Of a DNA stretch of 64,000 nucleotides, positions 33,637 to 45,369 are shown one piece after another (positions within the stretch are counted from its first letter, which is position 1; each line of letters starts with the position of its first letter). A model generated the notes under the pieces. It searched no databases. It worked only from the letters and a program-made list of their open reading frames with translations, and was not told the origin of the DNA. Origin of the DNA: Planococcus citri (taxonomy: Eukaryota; Arthropoda; Insecta; Hemiptera; Pseudococcidae); assembly GCF_950023065.1 (NCBI RefSeq), contig NC_088679.1:19344001-19408000 (forward strand), written 5' to 3'. The position numbers were made by a program, and so were the translations under genes.

Positions 33637-33745
33637 CGTCCGGCCTTCCAAGGTCATTGACCCTTCTCAAGGTTGTCTTTCTGCCTGTTTGGCCTCTCAA
33701 GGTTGTCCGAGTGTCTGTCTGACCTCTTGATGTCATTGACCCGTC
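33000..33745. repeat. Tandem array carrying AGGTCATTGACC palindromes
   Basis: A diverged minisatellite with a roughly 60-bp unit, itself made of two related parts (CTCTCAAGGTCGTCTG and CTCAAGGTCATTGACCCATC). Exact AGGTCATTGACC occurs at 33035, 33095, 33223, 33399, 33488 and 33651. One-mismatch forms lie at 33159, 33540 and 33730, and weaker ones at 33283, 33346 and 33458. AGGTCA-T-TGACC(T/C) is the spacer-1 inverted repeat bound by nuclear receptors such as EcR/USP. At 33035 the 13-mer is perfectly symmetric. Short reading frames here are translations of the repeat only. Confidence 0.85.
33586..33632. repeat. (TCTG)n microsatellite
   Basis: About a dozen TCTG units inside the AGGTCATTGACC array, grading into TCCG units. 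It probably grew from the TCTGTCTG of the array unit. Confidence 0.95.
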
Positions 33746-33939
33746 AATATTGCTTATAGTATTAAAATGCAATTAAATATGTGACTGAATTTATTGCAGA
33801 ATTTTTTCGTTTTTAAAAGTCAGACATAATCAAGAATTGTACAATTCTTTTCACGCTAAAATCCAAAATTGTCAATTTTTGCTAAAAATCACTCAACATT
33901 TTTGTAATCCCCCAAAGTATGACGCCCCGGAACCGGATT

Positions 33940-34380
33940 GATTTCTACCATTTTCAAATCAATCAGAAACCTCCAGCAAAAGTTTACTTTTTTCCAGCAA
34001 TCTTAAATCACTCCAGAAGGTACTGTAATCAACTTCGTCCATTGAAAATCTAATCCAGTAATCTACATTTTGAACCCATTAAGAGAGGTCAATTGAATAT
34101 CCAAAGTACCGAGTTGAAAAACTTTATTATTTTGCAAGTTGTAAATCTTAAATTGAAAAAAAAACAAAGTCGTTAATTTTTTCAGAAAATTGCTGTTTTC
34201 TAAATTTGAGATTTTCAACTTGTAAAAAAATGCACTTTTCATCCTGTAACCTTGGATTTGAGTTTCATCTGCTCTAATTATTGTAATGTCGAACTTTGTG
34301 ATAGGATTAGATTTCCAGCAGTCATTTAAAATTACTGAGGAAAAGTCAGCGTTTCTTGGAGGCTCCATTCGCTAAACATC
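33940..34380. mobile_element. Possible relic of the CTGGAGG foldback family
   Basis: Words such as AATCAGAAACCTCCAGCAAA, CCAGAAGGTACTGTAATCAA, CCAGCAGTCATTTAAAAT and TTGGAGGCTCCATTCG resemble parts of the family. The order is disturbed and no termini are visible. Confidence 0.35.
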
Positions 34381-37300
34381 AATAAATAAACTTTGGCAAC
34401 TTGAAATTTGGTTCTGAGGTCTGAGTGGTATGTTCTTTTGGCGAGTCAAATTTCACCTTCATCGGAGATGACAGGTTATTGCAAAAGTTCCCTTAATCCT
34501 CCAGCAAAGATAACACTCGTAGTAAAGCAATACATATATTTTAAATTACTCCAAATTCTTTAATTTTGAATGTGAAACTTTTTCATACAAAAACTCAACA
34601 TTGTAATAACGCCACCATTTCTAAAAAAAATCGCTCAAAAAATTAATATAAATCCATTCGTTCACTCCAACTTCGTCATTAGCAAATTTAAAAAATCATA
34701 AAAACACCCATCTCAGAATTTCCAATCACTCCACCAGCTCAAGGAAAAAAAACCGTACCAAAAAAAGAAGCAAAAAATAGTATCTTCAACATTACCACAC
34801 CGAGTCGTCTAAACAGGCCACCGCGCCCAGAAAAAAACTCCGGCGAAAATTTTAATATCCGTCGATGCTGACAATAAAAAATGGCTTATCTCGGGTTTAA
34901 TCATTCGTTAAAGGGAACCTGATTGTTTTTGGGCGGAAGGGAAGTAAAAAAAAAAAAATGATGGAAAAATTCAAGGGTTGTGTAGCATCGAAGGAGCTAA
35001 TATAATTTGAAAAGAAATCGATGCCGTCATGTTCACACTAAATATTCGTCGCCCAAGTTAAGCGTAGCGACGCCTTGTAAGACCCCACTACCGTCTCTTA
35101 AGAATTGGCTTGTCAATAAACATGACACCAACTCCAGTCAACTTTAAACTTCTCTCCGGGCTTGGTTGCTGCGCGAAAAGGGTAGCTGCTGATTTTGACA
35201 CTTTGTATATACTATAGTATAGAGAGATTGGGGGAAAAGACCAACTTTTTTCCCTCGTGCTCTTTTTTTTTTCTCATCCACCTCTCTGCTGGTCTCTTGT
35301 CTGCGATATTTTTACACAAAAACTAAATTACCATTTCGTCGCGAAAGTATACCATATAGTTACACGGATATGTTTTCCAGTATACGTAGCAGGTACCTAC
35401 GTATATCGTGAGTCTAGACAGTTTGTGATTGGCTCGGTGCGAAATCATTTCTGCTCAGGGTTTCGCTGTCGTGTCGTGTCGTCTGCTCGATGTTGTGCTA
35501 ATGGAATTGTCAAGATTTTTCATATAATAATAAACGTGCAAATCATTCGACGAGAGGTTCAATTTCAACGTACACATCCTTATGGCCCGAGTATCGTAAA
35601 TACATTCTTCATTTCGTATTTTCGTCGTTCAATTGACGTACATAGCACTCGTTTTGCTATGCTCTTCCTCCACCTCCCCCTCCCCCTCCATCAGACGATT
35701 CGGCGATCAAAACGGTAGTGGTTGTCAATTCATCGTCGATTGTTCTCTCCTGCTGCTAAGAATCTGGCCAACATACTTGAAAATTTGTCAAAGTTAACAC
35801 GATACCCCGGACCGGCGGCGATCCGCCAACAAATCTGTACCTACGTAACACACCCAGTGTCAGGAAAACGTATGTCTATCTCACGATCACCATGTACAAA
35901 AATAAACGACCACTTAATTCCGCACCCGCACATCCAGGAAGTCGTGCTGCGATATTTAGAACAGATTGGGCCCATATACCACAGCAGGACACGCTCTCAT
36001 CGACAGGTTTTTCGCGATTCTTTTCTTTCAATCGTCTCTCTTTCACGTAAAGCCAACTGTGGTCGAGATAAGTAAACGTGGTACTTATGAAATCTTCTCA
36101 CACAAAGGATACCAATAGTACTTCGGCGTAAATACTTACAAATTGCCATACATATTGAGGGATATTTATGGTTTTATTTGTAAACAACGTGTGATCTATT
36201 ATAATAAGAGGCAGATTCCGCCTTCTAAAATACAACATAACACGTTCAGCTGCTGTTGCAATTCAATATCGCGAACCATATACCAGTATGACGGATATAG
36301 GCTCAATTATGCCTATATTACCTCATCGTAGGTAAACAGAGCACCCAAACTCGATCATATCTCACTATAGAAATGAGATATCTATCGTAGGTACATTTAA
36401 CTGCGACACTTTTTGTCACCTTTCGAATAGAGGTATAGGTACGTGACACAATGAGAGGCTTCCCTTCGATTTACAAACAATTTATGTATTACCCGCTCTA
36501 TTCATCTTATCATCGATCACGTCGTCATATTTATAACACCAAAAGAATCAAGCTAACGATATAGGAGAATGTTTATATGAGAAGGATGTGCGATAATAAT
36601 AACATAATACGTACTTTGATGTCATAATTTTAAAAAATTTTCGGATTCAATATAGCCATACCGTATAGAATAGGCTACCCTTTTCTATCCTCTCTTCTCT
36701 CCTGCCCTATTCACTTCATTTCGGTATCCACAGCAGCATACCAGAATCGAAACAACTAATAAATTTATACCACAGCAGCGTACTTAACCCATCGAATGCG
36801 AGTATAATTAGATTTTTCTATAGCAAGAAGGTATACCGATATCGATATCGAGTTTTAACTAAGTATTCGAACAAAGTTGTCTCATAACACAAATCTAACA
36901 GCATCTCGTACCAAACACCAATATCACTAAACACCAGTTGTTACTTATAATAACGGTGGATATTAATAAAGAGATATTATAGATTAACAACGTCGTCAAA
37001 AGATATAGGTACACGAAGGCTTGAACAATGATAATTGAGTTTTTCATTAAAAAGTCCAGAAGAAAAAAATGTGGCATCGCGTCGTGTGAACTGTGAAATG
37101 CCAAGTATGGTCGAATTTCCGAATGTAGATAAGTATTAAGTACCTACCTAGTATGTACATACTTGACAGATACTCACAATTTTCTACGTAAAACGTAAGA
37201 TTTCCACAGAGTTTGTAATATGCTACGAAAGAATTAGAACACAATGAATTTATGCAAATGTCAACTTTACAGGCATATATTATCTTGTCCAGAATGACGG

Positions 37301-37489
37301 TGAAATTCAACATTGAAAACTGATTCAGAGACAGCAAAATTCCAATATTTTGATACACATAATTGAAGATCTAAAATTTTTTTAATTTGACTCCCTTCTT
37401 TTTGAGATTTAGCTTGGTTAGATTCTATAAAGTCAAATTCGCATTGAAAAAACCTTCCCTCCCTCTCTGGCTATTTTTACCTCTACCAA
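34381..37489. other. Less repetitive stretch, no gene supported
   Basis: Composition is more balanced from about 35040 to 36500, with more CpG than elsewhere. One frame (35257-36075) is open for about 270 codons apart from a TAG at 35716, but it lacks an ATG near its start and its translation is not protein-like. The sequence could be intron, a promoter-proximal region or intergenic DNA. No splice pattern I would trust. Confidence 0.35.
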
Positions 37490-38700
37490 ATAATTTAGAA
37501 TTTTTTTGGCAAAAATGTGTAAGTATAGATTTATGTATCATATACTCGTAGTTCCTGATATGACAAAAAACGATAATTTTTCGCAAAATTATGACCCTTG
37601 GCGAAAAACTATAATTTTTGGTAATATATAAGTGACTAAAGACTGCTTTGACAAGAAAGTTGCTTATGGCAGAAGACGAATCTATTTTGACAAAAAATCA
37701 AAAATCATTGACAAAAAAATTGAGAATTTTTACAAAATATGTGTATTTTTTACCTTGATAGATGAATAACGCGAATTTCCGGAAAAAAATGTAATTGGGC
37801 AATAAAGTAAGTATTGAATGCTTTTGGAAGAAAACAATTCTATGTTGGCCGAAATCAAAATGCAAATATATTTAGAAAAAAAAACATATAAAAAAGGTAA
37901 ATTTTTGGCAAATCATGAAAATTAGTGGCAAAAAAATAAAAATGAATTAAAAAAAAATTGGGCCAAAACCAGGAGTTTGAGATGAAAATTATCACTTTTG
38001 GGCAAAAATGACAGCTTTCAACAAAAAACGATTCTTCTAAGCAAGACATTTTTTTTTTGGAAAAAAAAATGCAATTACATATGTGGCAAACAATACCCAA
38101 AGTTTTGGTACTTAAAAATAATTTTTTGCTAAGAATGGCCAAAAATGTGATATCTTGGATGAAAATCAGCAATTTTGTCAGAATGCCTACGACTTGTATT
38201 TTTTTCCTTTTGAAAAACTGTGATTTACTTACTGGAAGAAAACGTAAATCTGCATGGCAAAAAAAATGCAATATGTATTTGGGGTAAATTTGTGCCAAAA
38301 ATGTAAATTTTGGCAAAAAAAATTGAAAACTTTCGGTCAAAAATTTGTAGTTAGGCATTTTTGCAGATGACGATTTTTAGCTGAAACTGTCAATTTTGTA
38401 ACTTTGGCAAAAAATGTAGACTACTTAGATCAAAAATGAGTCACTAGAATTTTTGGCAAAAAATGCAAATTGGGATGCTTACTTATGTACTTCGGCAATA
38501 AAAAAAATAGTGAATTTTTCACCAAAAATAAAAATTTTAGGCAGAAAAAGTAAACTTTTGGAAAAAATAATCCATTTTTGCAGAAAAGTGTAAACATTTG
38601 GCCAAAAATAAGTATTTCTGGTAAAAATGAGCACTTTTACTGGAAAACCACTGTTTTTGATAAAAACAAATGTATATTTTTGTCCAATAACTAGTGGTGT
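37490..38700. repeat. Decayed TTTTGGCAAAAAATG tandem array
   Basis: TTTTTGGCAAAAA-like words, palindromic about GGC/GCC, recur every 25-50 bp, separated by NTGNAAAT/TGTAAATT. The array resumes at 39740-40160. Related short words occur near 13200-13560. All open frames here are low-complexity Lys/Phe strings. Confidence 0.7.
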
Positions 38701-38829
38701 TGAAATGCGCGAAAATGTTACAAATGAATATTACTTGCTTATATTTGTAATTTTAAGCATGAAAATTTGTCCAACAAATGGAAAAACATGAAAAAAACAT
38801 GACAAAAGCAAGTCAATTTCTAATATTTT

Positions 38830-39520
38830 GTTCAAAAGGAAGGTAGAGAGGTTCAATATTATTATACTATCAATTTTTTTCACTACTTTAGAAAACATTT
38901 TGATTTTTTTTCAATCTAAAATTTTCAAATGTTTAGATCTTATCCCAAAATTCATCATGACTTGAGAGAAAATTTTTAGAAATTAAAATTTTTAAAATAA
39001 TGGAGTAATATAAGAAATCCAAAAATTTTTGATTTAAAATATGAAAAAACAAGCCATTTTCCCAAAAATACCTAATATTTTTTAGAAAGAGGAGTCCTAG
39101 AATTTTTGTTCCATGATTAAGAGATAGAAAAAAAGACAAAAGGAGGGCAATTTCTCTAGTTTTATTTGAATGGGAGGAGTGGTTCAATATTATTTTTCAA
39201 CTACCTATGTACTTTAGAAAGTATTTAGATTTTTTCTTGTCTTCAAAATTTTCAGATGTTTAGATTCCCCCCCCCCATTTCATCATCACTTGAGAGAAAA
39301 TTTTCAGAAATTCATTCCAAAAAATAAGGGAATAATAAGTGAGAAATTCAAACATTTTTGATTTTAAATATGAAAAATGAGTAATTTTTTTAAAAATAAC
39401 TCAATATTTTTCAGAAGAAGAGAGTTTCAAAATTTTTGTTACATAGGTAATTTAAAAATAGAAAGTAGTGAGTGCAAAGTGTCAGACAAACATGACATCA
39501 TGAAAAAAGGGGAAAAGCAG
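38830..39520. repeat. Tandem duplication, unit about 331 bp
   Basis: GTTCAATATTAT at 38851 and 39182 begin two diverged units. Each continues with TTTCAATCTAAAATTTTCA-like, ATGTTTAGAT, CATCATNACTTGAGAGAAAA and AAATATGAAAAA. A weaker third unit may follow to about 39660. Confidence 0.65.
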
Positions 39521-39739
39521 AACTTTCTGAGAAGGACTTTTTTCAAATATTTCACTCTTTGGAAATCGAATAAAACTAAAATTCATCACTCTTTACTAAG
39601 AAATTATTATGGAATAGAGTACATGAAAATGACTCAAATCATTTCATTTTCTGACTTTTGGGAAGGGTAGTTGAGTTGATAGTGTTTTTTTTTGTTTATT
39701 CATCAATAACGACCTCTGGTGTGTATTTTGATCTGAAGT

Positions 39740-40160
39740 ATTTGACAAAAAATTCAAATTTTTGGCGAATATTTTGAATTGTAGAAAGAAAAAAAAATGT
39801 AAAAATGAGCTCTTTTGTCTGAAATTGCGTCTAACAGAAAATGGCTCTTTTTGGCAGGCAACGATTCTTTTTTGGCAAAAACTTGAAAATTTTCCACCAA
39901 TATTGTAAATTATGTAAAACGTGAATTTTTGACAAAAAATGTAAGTTTAAGCTTTTGATAAATGTAAAATCTGAATTTTAGTCTGAAAATCTAAATTATG
40001 TACTTATTGTTATTAAAAAATTCAAGTTTTTGGTACGTTTTTGGTGAAAAAAACTTCATTTTTAGGAGAAAAATATAAATCATTGGCAAACATAATTAAT
40101 TTTGGCAAAAAAATGCAACGTTTTGGCCAAAAATTAGTGTTTTTGATAAAAATGAATTCC
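39740..40160. repeat. Second segment of the TTTTGGCAAAAA array
   Basis: Same motif as 37490-38700 (TTTTTGGCAGGCAACG, TTTTGGCAAAAACTTG, ATTTTGGCAAAAAAATGC). The two segments are separated by the 331-bp tandem duplication. Confidence 0.6.
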
Positions 40161-42746
40161 TTTAAAATTTGTTCTAAAAAATTTTCAGCTTTTCAAGTCA
40201 ATTTTCAGTCTTTAGAGATTTTTTGCGAAATTTTAGAAACCTCCAAAGTTAAGAAAACTAAATTATTGAAATAAATTTTACTTTTTCGCGATTTTTTTCA
40301 CAATAAAACGAATCTTTGCAAATGATTACTTTTTTATTTCCAAAATACCTATTAAAAAGATATCACACGACAGCAAAAAACTCGATTTATTTTTTTCAAA
40401 ATGCTGGAAAAAATTTAAAAACAAGCTCGATAAATAAATTTTACTTAAAAAAATTATTCCAACATTTTTCAATGAAGATCTCCAATTAGGCTACGTCTTT
40501 TTTTGTCCCTGGTCTTGAAAAATTTTTGTTGCAGCCGTGAGGTATGTACTAAATATAATTTTTTTCGGAATTCACATACGTACGTACAATTTAGAGCTTC
40601 AAAAACGTATTTTCACGTGAATTTTTCGAAATGAAATGTGTTTTTTTAGAATTCCTGACTTCAATCGATTTTTTTTTGTAAAACATTTTTTTCTGCTTTA
40701 TTCATTCATAAACAAAATTGGTGTCTAAAGTCAAAATTTGAACCAAGTCATTAAAAAGTTTAATCAACGAGCATCGATATTTCATTTTAGAGCAACTTGA
40801 TCCAGGATTCTCCACAGTTTCAAACTTAAGCTAAGAAATCTATAAAAATTCGAGTTTTAGTCATACTTTCAAAACTGAGGTTAGACCAATTTTGAATTAA
40901 AGTTCTCGTCATAATGGTTTTATGGACTCTCCTCTCCCATCTCTCGTTGATTTTTTTTCATTAGAAACACAAAGTTTTCGTTTTCGTATTTTTCAATTTC
41001 CATCGTTCGAAAATCTCAAAACCTTATCATTTTCTCTTCTAGCCTTACCCAGCAATAGCCTTTCCATCGGCGGAAAAAAATCCGTCTAAAACATTCCAGC
41101 ACAACACTGCCGCGATTGAAAAACGTACCGACTTTTAAATCAATCGGTATCGTAAAACTAAATGATTTTTGTGGCAAGCAAAGGTATAAGGTTGTCATTT
41201 AGCTTATATCTAAGGTAATTTCAGATTCGGCCGTAATGGGACATCCAGCTAAGTTCTGTTTAATATTTGACCGCTGTATCGTGCTATAAAATAAATTCGA
41301 CTTTAACTTTCCTCATTTTGATATACGTAAACGTAATGTCTTTTGGCGCCAAATTATACAAGAAGGAGGTGCACCGGTGACATCTTTACGACAAACGTTT
41401 ACAACTGATAACCGCTGTCAGATGCGATCTGGAATTAGATCCCGCTGAGATAAACCACTAAATGCGAAGTTTATGTCCTGTTTTTAAAGACTACTTCGCG
41501 GTAGATCGCGTCCAATTGATTCGAGTACACAGTTTGTTAGGCACTCTAATAACAATAATACACGATGAGTATCATTTTCTCCTCATCATCTGTGCCAGGG
41601 CCAGGGCCAGGGGATGTCGCGCTACACATATCGATGTTCGACTAATTATAGCGGCTTTCGAATCACTTTTCGGTACTATAAAATTTGTTCAGCGGTATCT
41701 GTATCGTAAAAGAGATCAAATTTTATCTATCTTTTGGCATTTTTCCCCTCCGCTCGAGGAGGTGAGTCGGCGATATACTGCTTGTAGAAAGGAACACCTT
41801 AGTATCTAATTTAACAGCACCACGTGTATTTATTAATTTCAAACTCCAGTTGGGTACAGTACATCAAAATCGCTATCTAACCTTTTTCTTTGCTAAAATT
41901 CTTACGTATGTACGTAATATTATATACGTATCCTATACTATTGCTTTTCTCTTTTCAGAACATCGTGTCTGTGTGTGTGTAAATGCGCAGAGTATCTACC
42001 CGCGTAAGAAGAATATAACGAAAATCTTTCAAAACTTCTCAAGGGTATTCATGTTAATTTAATATTTCGTCTTTACGTTTTCGCACATCGTATCGTATCT
42101 ACTGTAGTATCGTTCTTCCAAGTCTTTCTTCTTCTTTCTCTCTATTTATTTGCACCGTGTATAGAGTATAATGCTGTATGCTATGTATATGCTGCAGATA
42201 TATGTATTTTCCCAACACACTATGGTATTCGTATTTTATAATAAGTATACGAGTTCGTTCCCCGAAGTTATAATACGAGTATAAATATCAATGAATAGAA
42301 ACACACATAAGAAGTTTCATTATCACTAAATGTTTCACGTATATTCTTTCATCGATCCCCTTAGTATTTTGTAGTAAAACTTGTTTCGTTCGCCTTATAT
42401 TCGTAGATAGAGTAAACTGATAAGATTTACAAAGTAATAATCGTTCGATTCATGAGTTAGCTGCAGATAATTGGGTAAGACTGGTGGTATCATCAACACA
42501 TTCAGGAGAACAGGTTTAGGTACCTCTACCTATGTACAAAAAAAAAACAAGAAATTTTCTGAAATATTTTTCAGCGGATGTTTCATTTATTGACAAAGAT
42601 AACGAGAAGACGAGAACCTTGAAACCAAATGTCTCATTCAATAAAAAGTTTTAAAAAAATATGTAACTTATTTAAAAATAAAATCAAATAAATAGGTACC
42701 CACATAACTAAAACCAAAACAAAAGGTCTTACAAAAAACATTTACT
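40161..42746. other. AT-rich then single-copy-like sequence, no gene supported
   Basis: 41200-42500 is less repetitive. An ATG-initiated 115-codon frame at 41462-41809 matches no family I know, and part of it comes from a short GGGCCA repeat (about 41598), so I do not call it. A GTGT run lies near 41970. Confidence 0.35.
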
Positions 42747-43420
42747 CCATATCTTAATTTCAACATGCTGAGTCGACTGAAGCTGGTTTAAAGTCGTTCT
42801 GGAGCCTCCAGCAACATTTTGGAAATTCCAGATTTCCAAAAAAAACCGCCACGAAATCTGTCAAAATCCACTTTGGCTCGTATTCTCGCGATTTTGTGTT
42901 CGTTAGTGACTCAATTGACTGATTACACACCATTTTCCCAAAATCAACGTCTGCCAGTTCGAAACCATATTTTTCTTCAGTGATTTCATAATTAGAAATT
43001 TGAAAAATTAACATTTTCCCTGCCGATTATCCAACCAAAAAGATGCTAAAATTCAGTTCACATCCCATTTTTTGCATAAAAAGTCGATTTCAAAATATAG
43101 AGCAATCGAATTTAAAGAGGAAATTACAACTACATAAAAATCTGGTGGAGACTCCAGAACTACGTATAGTCGTACCTAATCAAAAGATCCAAGACCATTT
43201 CCAATCGATATTGAAGGTGGAGGGGGAGGGGTCCTCAAAAATACGATACATAAAGTGTACGTACTGAATTTCAGCTTCATAAGTTATTTTGTAAGATGTT
43301 GATTCTCCCTCACCTATTTTTGGTCGAAATTTGATTTCAAAAATTCATCAAAAATTCAATAATGTTAGCACTCAAATTTTGGCCAGTGTTGAATCTACTA
43401 GTTGAAATATGTAGGTGCCT
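42747..43420. mobile_element. Relic of the CTGGAGG foldback family
   Basis: Left-type motif TCTGGAGCCTCCAGCAA (42799) after a GAGTCGACTGAAGCTGG block. The right-type motif TCTGGTGGAGACTCCAGAAC (43140) follows, then CATTTCCAATCGATATTGAA and CAAAAATTCATCAAAAATTC in the family's usual order. The outer termini are lost. Confidence 0.55.
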
Positions 43421-44700
43421 CTTTTGATAGATAAGGAGACAAGTTTGGAAATTGATGTATGACACAACGTTTTTTAGCGTCAAAAAAATTAAAAAACTTC
43501 CTCTTCTCCTAACTACTGAAAAACATCAATTTTTAGACAACTTTTACATGTTACTTACCTGTGATTTATTTTACATCGATGTCTGGTTGAATTTCTAGAA
43601 TGATTTTGTCTATACTTTCTTGCCTCTTCCCAAATTGAAATCATTAAATCTAAAGAACTTATTTCCGAAATGCTCCGAAATACCCATTTTGACAAGGATA
43701 TTTTTTGGGGTGGGGGGGGGGGGAGGAGGAGGGATGCACGATGCTGAATTTTTGAAAACTGAAAAAATCCTGCAAAATTTCTATACACATATCAGACTTT
43801 TAGAATTTGAAAAAAATTGATCAGTTCTCAATATTTTGAGATTTGGTTTCCGATTTGAACGAAATCACGATTCTTGGAAGGAGTAGGCATATTCTAAAAA
43901 CGCTCCATCCAAAATTTCTGTGGTCCAAACTGATTTTTCAATGTTAGACTAATTTTTGAAAATTCAAAAACTAATACGTCAACTCCCCCAAAACCGAACG
44001 ATTTCTACAGCATTTTTCAATTTTTCCAGAAGGCGCAGAAATTAATATGGGCAGCTAAAAATCGACTTAACTATAGGTAGCTCATTCTCAATCTGTTTAC
44101 CGAGTTTACTCGGTTCACAGATGAAGAAAGTAAAGAAGAAGAGAGAGTGTCAGGAAAAGAAAACATGTGAGAGCGAACCGTACAAAATTATTTTATCAAA
44201 AATCAAAATGAAATTCGAGTTTTTAAAAACATTTTTTTCTTACCTTGTTTCAAAATTCTTCATTCAACAACTACCATTGGTTCAATAACGATTGGAAATT
44301 ATTTCCATGGCCAACACCTGTAAAAATACGCAAAACAAAACCGACCCTATTAGCATCGTAATTAAATTTTAAAATACGTAATACTAATTTATACCTATAA
44401 TTGATCTTAAAACCGGACTTTGAGGTAACGGAAATAAGTCATTTTCATTCCTATTAGTTCACACGCCAGATCGAAACAATGAGCAACCTGTAACCCTTTT
44501 GGATGCCAGAAAACCTGAGATAGGTTCTTGGGTTGCGAAAGAGGGAAAATGATAATTTTAAAATTATTTTAGATTGTACAATGTAAGGGAAAAGTCAAAA
44601 AGACCACAACTTGGTGCTGACAAAAAAAAATTAAACGAGGTTATTACCGAAGTGGTAATCCTCAAATCTCAAAAACATGCGCGAAAAGAAAAAATTAATT
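43421..44700. other. AT-rich sequence, no gene seen
   Basis: G-run at about 43710. Short open frames have no family resemblance. Nothing else distinct. Confidence 0.4.
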
Positions 44701-45130
44701 TCAACTATTTTACTCGTAAATAAGATGCCCTTGCGACCTATCAAAATGGGTTAGAATTTAGCGTTGAATTCGGAAATAACGATGATTTCAAACTGAAAGT
44801 TTTCACTTCGAAAAAAGTTTTTTTTTTCAACAAATTTTTGTGATCTGCAAAAACTATTCTTGTAACCTGTTGAGATGTACCTAACAATTAAAATTTTGCA
44901 GAGTTAAAAAATTGGCAATGATTTTGGAGTCAGCCTCAAAACTGAAATTTTCAACTTCAAAAATGAATTTTAAAAAAAATAAGTGTCTACAATGCGAAGA
45001 AAAACTTTTCTCGTGACATATTGAAATGAATTAAAATTTTGCACAAAGCTCAAAAATGGCAATAATTTTTCACCCTAAGAATTGAAAATTGATTTTGTAA
45101 ATTTTCAAAAAAGTTTTTCGATGAATTTGA
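44701..45130. repeat. Degenerate tandem repeat, unit about 140 bp
   Basis: Three diverged units are each marked by a CCTATCAAAATGGGTTAGAA-like word (about 44737, 44868, 45017). Each continues with AATTTTGCA, GGCAATNATTTT and AACTGAAANTTTTCACTTC-like segments. Confidence 0.5.
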
Positions 45131-45369
45131 AGATGGGAATTCGTTTTAATGATTTTTGTATTCAAAATTTCAACTTTTTTTCTGCAGGTCGTAAGGGTGG
45201 TTTTTTCTTGTACATATGTACATCTCAAAAATTCGCCAAAAATGGTCAATTTCCCTTTTCGATACTAAAGCACGTTTCACCTTTAATGCAGATTAGACCT
45301 TAGTGTATTTGAATTAAAAGTGTGTTTGGAGTTTGAAAATTTCGAAAAATTGAGGCCACTGCACCTCTA

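Noticed and set aside
33413..33772. Frames of 72-105 residues within the AGGTCATTGACC array
   Set aside because: They are direct translations of the tandem unit (TDRQTDRQ-type strings) and carry no independent evidence of coding.
35257..36075. Open stretch of about 270 codons with a single TAG at 35716
   Set aside because: No ATG near its start, residue make-up is not protein-like, and I recognise no domain. Probably chance in a stretch of more balanced composition.
41462..41809. ATG-initiated 115-codon frame
   Set aside because: Part comes from a GGGCCA micro-repeat, no family resemblance, and no splice or poly(A) context that would support it.
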